Assembly (NCBI GenBank): GCA_043228905.1
Contig: JBHGNT010000021.1
Coordinates: 12,090,001-12,154,000 of the forward strand
DNA length: 64,000 nt
Source of the DNA: Azolla caroliniana
Lineage: Eukaryota; Polypodiophyta
Direction: 5' to 3'
Shown here in pieces: positions 23,290 to 32,074 of this stretch; position 1 is the first letter of the stretch, and the number at the start of each line of letters is the position of its first letter. The position numbers and the translations under genes were made by a program. The notes beneath the pieces were generated by a model. That model made no database searches, had not been told where the DNA came from, and saw only the letters and a list, made by a program, of their open reading frames with translations.

Positions 23290-23307
23290 TGGCGACCACG
23301 ATTCCTG
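23290..23307 (+). other. Gy2 primer-binding site (tRNA-Arg type)
   Basis: TGGCGACCACGATTCCTG, 7 nt after the LTR. The first 11-12 nt are complementary to a tRNA-Arg acceptor end as remembered. No database check possible. Confidence 0.6.
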
Positions 23308-23337
23308 CACAATCGCAGTGAACAACAGCAGGAATGG

Positions 23338-23873
23338 ATGACTAGACCAACAGACAACCCAGTTACGGAGAGAGCACGAAGACTTGTTGAACGGAGAAGG
23401 CGGTGAGAGACTTTCCAGCAAGCAGCGGAAGAAATCCGAACGGATCGATCATTTTCCAAAGTGATCCGGAAAGTGGCGGAGGAGTCGCTCCGTCTGCAAC
23501 AAAACGCCTACCCGGACGAAGGAAGCAGCTTAAGCAGCCTCTGGGAAGCGGAAACCCTTCTCTAGGCCTTGGCCGGAAGAGACGGCGAATCCGAAGCATT
23601 TTTAGCGCTGGAATCGGATTCGGAAGGGGGTTACAGCGCGCACACGAATTATCGCAGCAGTAACGACACCCTAGGAGGACCGGAGGACGAGGAGTCGGAT
23701 ACATTACCGACACCGGAACTAGAGTTGGCAGACCGGGAACCTCCGACACTAGACGTGGAGCAGCCTCCGAAGATGGAAAAAGACCGGCAAAGACCTCCAA
23801 CATCGGAAGTCGAGCCGGCAACACCAAAGGAAGACCGGCAAAGACCTCCGACGCCGACGGAACAACAGGAAAT
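23338..23873 (+). pseudogene. Gy2 gag, N-terminal part (cut by Co2)
   Basis: ATG 23338 gives MTRPTDNPVTERARRL. The stretch to 23565 is basic and has stops at 23404 and 23563. It then continues as an acidic, Pro-rich part with repeated DRQRPPT units (about 23780-23860). Co2 interrupts it after EQQEI. The matching Gy1 region is at 5368-5940. Confidence 0.75.
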
Positions 23874-24179
23874 TGTTGGGGACAAAGGCCGTCAATGCGG
23901 AAGATCAAATAGCATTCGATTCGTGTTGAGTACCTGCGTATGACAGTTTGCAAGATCGTGCACAGAGACAGAGACAGAGAGAGAGAGAGAGAGGCACAAA
24001 ATGACTTTCTATTCAATAGAAAAGAATAATACAACCCAACCTTACAAAAAGGTTACTAGGTCACTTTATATAGTGACGACTTAGGACAACTACCATTTAT
24101 GCTAATTACACAAATGGCCCAAACTTGAGCTATACAAAGGGATAGTGTGAATACGTCCATTATACACTTGTATTCGACA
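23874..24179 (-). repeat. Co2 3' LTR
   Basis: 306 bp, TGTTGGGGAC...TATTCGACA on the plus strand. Almost identical to both Co3 LTRs. Followed by CTCCCCCGTAAT, the inverse of a purine tract. Confidence 0.92.
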
Positions 24180-24372
24180 CTCCCCCGTAATGGGCGTATA
24201 CATGGGTTATCTAAGATTACAGGTATAAACCTAGGTTCTCGGACATATCAGTTTTGTTCGAGTCGGCAGGGTCCGAAGGCAGAAGACCGGACTGGTCGGG
24301 TCGGAAGAGTTGAAGCCGATCATTAAGGAACTGATGTCGGTTGTCTGAAACCATCCTGCGCTGTGTCCGGCT

Positions 24373-26655
24373 CTAACCGGACTGGTTTGTCGTTACGCCC
24401 ATCTGATGCCGAAGGGACCGAAAGCGGTCTGCCGAAAGACACTTGGTCATTCCATCTGCGACATTGTCGGTTGTGGATATTTTCTCTAGACCGATTTTCC
24501 CTGAAATGACGCAGTCCCGAACGAAGTGATATCGAACGTCGATATGTTTGGAGGCGTTGTGGTGAACCGGATTTCTCGACAAGGCAACAGCACCTTGACT
24601 GTCGCTATAGACAACTGGGGCCGAGTCATGGTCGACTTGTCGGAACGTGTGCGCCAGCCGGCCGAGCCACAAAGCTTCTTTTGCAGCGTCGGACGCAGCT
24701 ACATATTCTGCTTCGGTCGTTGAGGTCGTTGTGCACTCCTGAAGTTTCGACTTCCACAAAATTGCTCCATTGCCGAATTTGAAGCAGTATCCAGTTGTTG
24801 ATTTCCGACTGTCTATGCAGCCGGCGAAGTCCGAGTCGGTGTAACCGACTACGCTTGAGGTTGAGTTCGGGCCGAAAAGAATGCCGTGGTCTTTTGTGCC
24901 AGCCAGATATTTGAACACATGCTTGACTGCGTTCCAATGCGATCGGCCAGGATTGTGCATAAATCTGCTAACGACTCCTACGGCATGAGAAATATCAGGC
25001 CGTGTCGCGACCATCAGGTACATAAGGGAGCCGACTGCCGGTGCATACGGTACCGACTTCATATCTTCCCCCTCCGGACCGGATGTCGGGCAGTCTCGCT
25101 GAGAGAGCCGAAGATTCATGGGGAGCGGGGTTGAAGCAGATTTGGCTGATTGCATGTTGAAGCGTTCCAAGACACGTCCGATATAGTCGGTCTGAGACAA
25201 AAAAAGATGTCGTTTATCGCGATGCCGACTAATCTTCATGCCAAGTATGTGTCGTGCCGGACCGAGGTCCTTCATGGCAAACTTCAACCGCAATTGCCGA
25301 ATGAGATCGGCAAGTTCGCCCGCGTGGCGTCCAGAAATTAGCATGTCGTCCACGTAAATGATGAGGAAGATGGGTGATCCATCTTGAGCTGTGTTGGTAA
25401 AAAGACAATGGTCCTCATCGCTTTTTGAGAAGCCGATCGATTGGATGAAGTCGTCGAACTTCTTGTACCATTGTCGCGGTGCCTGTTTGAGGCCGTATAG
25501 ACTCTTCCTGAGTCGGCAGACTAGATGTTCTTGGCTAGTTGCCACGAAGCCTTTTGGCTACTCCATATAAATTTCCTCGTCAAGATCACCATGGAGGAAG
25601 GTTGTTTTGACATCTAGCTGAATCAACTCCAAGTTGTCGGCTGCCACTACGTCGAGTAGAAAACGAAGGGTTGTCATTTTCACCACTGGTGAAAAAATCT
25701 CGTCGAAGTCGACGCCATATTCTTGTCGGAAGCCCTTCGCAACTAATCTGGCCTTGTACTTTGGGGTGGTCGAATCAGACGTCTCTTTTAGTCGATAAAC
25801 CCACTTGCAAGGAAGAGCACGTCGATTCTTAGGTAATTCGACCAGATCCCAAGTCTTGTTTGCCCGAATGGAGTGCATTTCCGACTCCATCGCCAGATGC
25901 CAGGTGGCTGAATCGACAGATGTCGATGCTTCTTCGTAAGACGTCGGTTCGCCGGTGTCGGTGAAGAAAATTCCAGGAGAATACCTCTCCGGAGGTTGCG
26001 ACAGTCTCTCGGATCGTCGAGGTATGATTGGACTGGTCGTATCGGGTATCGAGGTCGGATGGTCCGAAAGCGAATTATTCTGCTGTGCCGAGTCAGAGTT
26101 GTCCGAGTCGGTAGTGTAAGGTTCAGCTACCCGTGAAGCTGACCGTGTGTTAAGAGCAGGGCCTTCTTGAAGGGTCGGCACATCGGAAAATGTTACCCTT
26201 CGGACTTCGATCGGTTTTTCGACTGATGGATTCATAGCCGACTCGTTGAACACAACGTCCGAACTTCAAACGATTTGTCTGCGTTCGGGGTCCTAGAGTC
26301 GGTATCCCATTTCCCCGTCTGATCCATATCCAAGGAAAATACATTTCCTGGACCGAGGTGCAAGTTTTCGGCGATCATCTTTCGGAATAAGGGCGTACGC
26401 CTCGCATCCGAAGATCCTCAGCTTGTCGTAATTCGGCTTACTGCCGATCCATAGTTCCTGAGGAATTTGAAGTCCTAGAGGTCTGCTTGGCGACATATTG
26501 ATTATGTGTACTGCCGTGAGTAGAGCCTCTGCCCAGAAGCCATCCGACAGTCCGGAGTGTTGGAGCATGGAAACTATCCGTTCTTGGAGCAAAACGGGAT
26601 TGCAAAACGCATGAATCGGACAATCCAAGAACGGATAGTTTCCATGCTCCAACAC
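24373..26655 (-). pseudogene. Co2 pol fragment (RNase H, RT, integrase C-terminus)
   Basis: 24373-25545: RT C-terminal half with YVDDMLISG, and RNase H with YTDSDFAGCIDSRKSTTGYCF, TEAEYVAASDAAKEAL and DSQGAVAL. One TAG (about 25560) separates it from 25558-26253, the RT N-terminal half (DLVELPKNRRALPCKWVYR, FSPVVKMTTLRFLL, LDVKTTFLHGD). A second TAG near 26292 (RL*DPER) separates the integrase C-terminal part; Co3 has the same stop. The first stop is CAG in Co3. Confidence 0.88.
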
Positions 26656-26789
26656 TCCGGACTGTCGGATGGCTTCTGGGCAGAGGCTCTACTCACGGCA
26701 GTACACATAATCAATATGTCGCCAAGCAGACCTCTAGGACTTCAAATTCCTCAGGAACTATGGATCGGCAGTAAGCCGAATTACGACAA
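26424..26789. repeat. Inverted repeat at the Co2 truncation
   Basis: Arms 26424-26587 and 26624-26789 are near-perfect inverted copies of an integrase segment, spacer 36 bp. As a result both strands encode SMLQHSGLSDGFWAEALL. The spacer is inverse Co3 sequence that lies next to the arm in Co3 (about 60254-60293). Confidence 0.92.
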
Positions 26790-27605
26790 TACCACCGACA
26801 CCACCAGCCCGGGTACCGACATCGGACGACGACATGCCGTTCTAGTACTCCAAGTATAGGGATGATCCGGACGTGGAGGCCCATGTTCACGCGTTTCAAC
26901 AAACATGGGAGGCGAACCATGTGTCACAACGGTTAACCGCGGCAGAAGAGGAATGATCTAAGATAGCCGAATTCGGCGTGACATTGGAAGGACCGGCCAC
27001 CAAATGGCACTGGATGCACCATGCAGACACACTGCTTACTCTGCCAATCTATGAGCCACACGATGGACCGGTGTGAATATAACTTATTGAATCGGCAAGC
27101 ACCACCAGTCCGACAAATCGAGCCACATAGCAGCCGAGACGAAGAAGACGAACGCTGGCGGCAAGAGGAGCGATATCGACTGGCACAAGATGTCCGGTAC
27201 GACAATCGACGAGACAACTATGACCGGTACAAGAGATATGACAAGTACCGAGATTACAATGGACGGTACGAGCATCACAACCGGGATCACTCCCCTGGTT
27301 ATCACCAATGACAGGAAGATTATGGGAGGTATGATGACCAACCCTGGCAAGGGTACCGCAACAAAAAGAACTTTAATAAAAAACGACATTTAAAAAATGG
27401 GAGCCACCCACGTGAACCGGAAAAAGGCGCCTCAAGCAGCCAACCGGACCAGAGCCCCGCGGTTAGCACAGGCCCTCCACCATGTACAGGAAACAATGCC
27501 AAATCCAGCAATACCCAGAAAGCATATTGCTATTATTGCCGGCAAGAAGGACATTACAATAATCAATGTCCGGCAAAGAGCTATGATAAACGACTGGCAG
27601 TAAAC
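26790..27605 (+). pseudogene. Gy2 gag, C-terminal part
   Basis: Resumes after Co2 with a segment matching Gy1 (SKYRDDPDVEAHVHAFQQTWEAN in one frame). About 470 bp of capsid found in Gy1 are missing at about 27015. A Cys-rich HCLLCQSMSHTMDRC segment follows (27026-27080), then a long Arg/Tyr/Asp-rich stretch and the knuckle CYYCRQEGHYNNQC (27530-27571). Stops near 26859, 26955 and 27310. Confidence 0.8.
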
Positions 27606-29549
27606 ATGGTAGTCGCCGAAGTCGCAGACCTACAGCAGGTCACCACAAGGTCGAAGGGCAAGACGACGGAATGGGAGACACAAGAGGCCATCCGGAAACA
27701 GGCAACAGAATGGGTGAAAAAGGCAAATGAGCGAAACGTAGCAGAACTTGTGCAACAAAAGGAGAACACCGAAGAGCTCGTCGACGGCAGTCAGTCTGAA
27801 AACGCAACATGGCAGGCATTGCAGGAATGCCAGATCATGCTGCCGTTAGGACGACTCTTGCAGCTAGTACCAAGATTCACAGAAGGACTCAAGTCCGGCA
27901 TGACGACAGGCGGAACACCATCGGCTCCGGCATTCTTCTCAAATCCGGAGGAGGGACTGACGGTGGTGGATACCAACAGTCCGACAATTACTGCCATTGT
28001 GAAAGGGAAAGAACTCCCCGGCACGATAATAGACGGAGGCTCCGGCGTTAATGTAATAAGCCTCCGGACGTGCGATGCTCTTGGAATCCATGAGTGGGAG
28101 CCATGTACGTTTTGGCTCCGGATGGCGGACACAAGCTTGGTGCGACCGACAGGATTAATACGGGACTTAGAAGTAACCATCGGGGGCCATACATTCCGAA
28201 TATCAGCCGTAGTTCTCCAGTTACAGGCTCAAGGAGCGTACCCATTATTGTTGGGACGCCCTTGGTTAAAGACGGCACACATCAAGCAGAACTGGAGGAG
28301 GAATATGATTACGTTCCGGCAGGGAAAAGCGAAGGTACGGGTACCAACACAACCAAGGAAGGGCACCGACAAGGATCTGACACCGTTATATGCGGAGTGC
28401 GTCAATATGCTGGAAGGATTAGCAGACGAAGAAGAAGATCAGTACTTGCAAGAGAACCCGAAGATTGTACCCCTACTCGAAATTGACGTCGCCAAAGTGG
28501 TATCACACTACTTACTACAACCGGACGGAACCGAAGCGGAACCAGATAAAGAAGCAATCCGGGAGTTACGGCTAGCGCAGGAGGCATTGGAAAGAGAAAT
28601 GGCCGTATCAAAGCGCGTAAAAGCGTCTCAATTAGAAGAGGTAAATCTAGGAACGGCGAAGGAGGCAAAACCGGTGCACGTCGCCAAAGAAATGAATGCA
28701 GAGAACAAAACGGCGATAATCACACTCCTCAACGAGTTTCACGACGTATTTGCCTGGTCGTACGAGGATATGAGAGGGCTGGATCCTCAGTTGTATCAGC
28801 ACCAGATACATCTGAGCAAAGACGCCAAGCTGGTAGCACAACGTCGGTACCGGATGAACCCAAACTACGCCGCCAAAGTCAAGGAGGAAATCGACAAATT
28901 GTTGAGGGTTGGCTTCATCCGTCCCGTAAAGAAAGCTACCTGGCTCAGCCCGATCGTAGTCGTACCGAAGAAGAACGACAAAATTAGAGTTTGTGTCGAC
29001 TATCGGAAGCTCAATGCGGCAACGGTATCAGATGCATTTCCACTTCTGTTTACGGATGGAGTTTTGGATGCTGTCGCCGGCCATGAAGTCTACAGTTTCT
29101 TAGACGGATTTAGCGGGTATAATCAGATCCGGATGCACCCTGATGATCAAGAGAAAATGGCTTTCGTCACCGAATGGGGAGTGTTTGTTGCTGTGGTGAT
29201 GATGTTCGGACTGAAAATGGCACCGACAACATTCCAACGGATCATCATGAAGATCTTTGGCGAATACATACCGGCTTTTATGCAGGTATTCCTTGACGAC
29301 TTCGCCGTCTATTGCCGAGAAGAAGATAATTTGCAGCACCTCAGACTATGTCTAGAGAAGTGTAGGGCGTACCGGCTAAGCCTGAATCCGACAAAGTGTG
29401 TATTTGGAGTGTCCAGCGGAACGCTCCTGGGGCATATTGTGAGCAAGGAAGGCATTGTCGTAGATCCGGACAAAGTGAAAGCAATCCTGGAAGCACTGGC
29501 ACTGGCAACGACAAAGGCATTGAGCCGTTTCTTAGGACAAATCCGCTAG
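27606..29549 (+). CDS. Gy2 protease-reverse transcriptase ORF (part of gag-pol)
   Basis: 647-codon open stretch; the first ATG is probably internal to the polyprotein. Aspartic protease IIDGGSGVNVISL near residues 141-153 and LLGRPWL near 215. RT: GFIRPVKKATWLSPIVVV, KIRVCVDYRKLNAAT, FLDGFSGYNQIRMHP and FGLKMAPTTFQRI, with the catalytic FLDDFAVY near residue 563. It makes cDNA in the cytoplasmic particle in this family. It ends at a TAG at the RT-RNase H border (QIR*HSRM) where Trp is likely. This is the longest intact coding stretch in the window. Confidence 0.92.
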   Translation: MVVAEVADLQQVTTRSKGKTTEWETQEAIRKQATEWVKKANERNVAELVQQKENTEELVDGSQSENATWQALQECQIMLPLGRLLQLVPRFTEGLKSGMTTGGTPSAPAFFSNPEEGLTVVDTNSPTITAIVKGKELPGTIIDGGSGVNVISLRTCDALGIHEWEPCTFWLRMADTSLVRPTGLIRDLEVTIGGHTFRISAVVLQLQAQGAYPLLLGRPWLKTAHIKQNWRRNMITFRQGKAKVRVPTQPRKGTDKDLTPLYAECVNMLEGLADEEEDQYLQENPKIVPLLEIDVAKVVSHYLLQPDGTEAEPDKEAIRELRLAQEALEREMAVSKRVKASQLEEVNLGTAKEAKPVHVAKEMNAENKTAIITLLNEFHDVFAWSYEDMRGLDPQLYQHQIHLSKDAKLVAQRRYRMNPNYAAKVKEEIDKLLRVGFIRPVKKATWLSPIVVVPKKNDKIRVCVDYRKLNAATVSDAFPLLFTDGVLDAVAGHEVYSFLDGFSGYNQIRMHPDDQEKMAFVTEWGVFVAVVMMFGLKMAPTTFQRIIMKIFGEYIPAFMQVFLDDFAVYCREEDNLQHLRLCLEKCRAYRLSLNPTKCVFGVSSGTLLGHIVSKEGIVVDPDKVKAILEALALATTKALSRFLGQIR

Positions 29550-31652
29550 CATAGCCGTATGCTCCGATATTTGGCGGACCTGGCTACACCTCTGCATGCG
29601 GCAGTACATTGAACACCATTCCAATGGACCAACATCGAAGACAAGGAGTACCGGGCACTAAAGGTGTTATTGTCACAAGCATCGGTAGTGTAGCCTCTGG
29701 ATTGGAGTAAAGAGTTTCATGTGTTCGTGGACGCCTCCGACATCGCAATCGGCAGCGCGCTCATGCAGCTTACGGAGCCAAGGTGGTACCGGCCAGTGTA
29801 CTATGTCAGCAGGAAGCTATCCCAAGCGGAATGAAATTATTCGACCACGGAGAGGGAAGCTTTAGGAATGATCTATAGTGTAACAAAATTTAGGCATTAT
29901 TTATTGGGAAGAAAGTTCTCCTTCCATGTAGATCATTCGACACTCCTCTACCTAGTATCCAAAGCGTCACTTACCGGTAAGTTGGCCCGATGGACTTTGT
30001 TGTTGCAAGAGTTCGAATTCGAGATATTCCACCGGCCCGACATACACCATGCGGTAGCAGATTATCTAAGCCGGTTAGATTCCGGGGAGATGGGTGACGG
30101 AGTACCGGATGAGTTTCCGGATGCAGAGCTTTTTCGAGTCACCACGGAAACGGCAACAGATGAAACAGTGGCACAAGAAGATAAGTGGCTAACTAATATG
30201 CACCAGTTTCTGAGTACCGGATTGCCTCCGGAGGAGATGAACCGGGATGAGAGGAAGCGTCTGGCGTTACAAAGCCGACACTTCTGTTTATTACAGGACA
30301 TGCTATACCACAAAGGTGCGGACGGTATCTGGAGACGAGCGGTGCGCAACGACGAGAAGGAGGTAATACTACGGGAGGCACACTGCGGAGTCGCCGAAGG
30401 TCATTATGCCGGGGATGCGACGGCAAGGAAGATATGGCAAAGTGGCCTATGGTGGCCGACTACATTGAAAGACGCAGTTCGGTACACGAAAGAGTGTGAT
30501 CTATGCCAGCGAATGGGCCAACCAATGGAACAAGCTAGGATGCCGCATCAACCAGTCCTACCACTAGAACCTTTCTAGAAATGGGGGCTGGATTTTGTCG
30601 GGCCATTTAAATCACTGGCAATGAGAACCGGTAACCGGTACGTGATCGTCGTGACGGATTACTGCACTAAGTGGGTGGAAGCGAAAGCCCTACGAGACAA
30701 CACCGCGGTGTCAATGGCGAAATTCTTATACAAATGCATTTGGTGCCGGTACAGATGCCCCATAGAGCTGATAAGCGACCAAGGAGGGCACTTTCTTGGA
30801 CAAGTGGTAGAAAGTTTGACGACGTTCTATGCGGTAGTACATAAACGGAGCACCCCGTACTACCCACAAGCCAACGGATTAGCAGAGTCAACGAACAAAA
30901 CGCTACAGAATATCCTGCGCAAGATCGTTAATGAAAATCAGACAAATTGGGACAGGAAGCTGCACAGTGCGCTCTGGGCTTACCGAACAACGTACAAAAC
31001 AAGCATCCGAACAACGTCGTTCCGGTTAGCATTCGGATTAGAGGCAGTCATGCCGGTCGAATTCCAGGTACCGAGCTTACGGATTCAGATTCGAGAACGA
31101 CTCAATGAAAAGGAATCGAAGGCAATTCGGTTAAAGGCTCTGTGTGAATTCGAAGAACACCGACTGGCGAGCATCATGCACCTAGAATTGGAACAACGGC
31201 GACGGAAAGCATTTGTAGATCGGCACCGGAAGGGAAACGAGAAAATGTTCGAAATCGGCAAGCCGGTACTAGTGTTCCAAACCTGGATGGGTAAAATGCT
31301 AGCCAAACTACGGTTTAGATGGACCGGACCGTACCGGATCACACGCGAGTTCAATGGATCCTACCAGTTAGGGACACTTGCTGGCGAGGTGCAGGGTAAA
31401 TGGGTCAACGGATTTAGACTAAAACCATACAAAGGACCTATGCCCAAGAACCCATTTGAACGAAGGGCCGCCACCGAATCAGACGCTAGAAGGCCAACCA
31501 CGACGGCAACCCGTGAGGAAAACGGCTACCACCAAGCCGGTAAGGGGGAGCACGAGCCGGCAATCGGGGAAAGCATAACGACGGCAAACTGTCAAGAGGC
31601 CGGCAAGGTGCGCGTTTCGGGTAAGGGTCCGACAGGACCGGAGAAAAATTAA
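29550..31652 (+). pseudogene. Gy2 RNase H and integrase
   Basis: RNase H: FHVFVDASDIAIGSALMQL, STTEREALGM, FHVDHSTLLY, with stops at about 29611, 29691 and 29834 explained by transitions. Integrase (29868-31652, one TAG at about 30576): zinc residues in HCGVAEGHYAG...CDLCQRMG; catalytic Asp in LDFVGPF, Asp in ISDQGGHFLG and Glu in NGLAESTNKTL; GPY-like RFRWTGPYRITREF. No chromodomain. The C-terminal tail (31460-31650) is Gly/Thr/Glu-rich. Confidence 0.9.
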
Positions 31653-32074
31653 CCACACAAATTGTCTAAAAATAAAAATAAAAAAAATAAAAAAATAAAA
31701 AAATCGAATGGAATCAAATAAATCATGGAAAGGAGTGGTGGAAACGGCCATGCAAACGAGGAGTAAAGAGGCACGTCGAACAAGTACGAGGGGCTATGAA
31801 TAGGACATTAAACCACCGCCACATGGCATGCAATGCTATTATAGTACACGACCTGCACATGCGGAGGCTCGAAAAAGGCGCCAAGATGCAGAGAGAAAAA
31901 CCCCCACGCATCGAGACCTTCTCCTATTGCGAACCAAGGAGAAGAAACGCAGACAAACGCGTGAAGATTAATCGCAGAGAGCTCGCACACGGAGAACCCC
32001 CTCCCTCAGAACTTTCTCTCTCACACTCTCCCCACCACCAAACCTCACCAACGCTCTCCGACCTCGACGCAGAG
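31653..32074 (+). other. Spacer between Gy2 integrase and extra ORF
   Basis: Begins with an A-rich run (TAAAAATAAAAATAAAAAAA-type, 31667-31705), then sequence without a domain. Could carry a promoter or splice site for the extra ORF; nothing seen proves it. Confidence 0.4.

Larger units (their letters stand above)
23874..26789 (-). mobile_element. Co2: truncated copia with folded-back end, inside Gy2 gag
   Basis: Minus orientation. 3' LTR on the left (23874-24179), then RNase H, RT and the integrase C-terminal part, almost identical to Co3. At 26588 the sequence turns round and repeats the preceding 165 bp in inverse orientation. The 5' LTR, PBS and integrase N-terminal part are absent. No target duplication is evident (GAAAT left, TACCA right). 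Confidence 0.9.
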
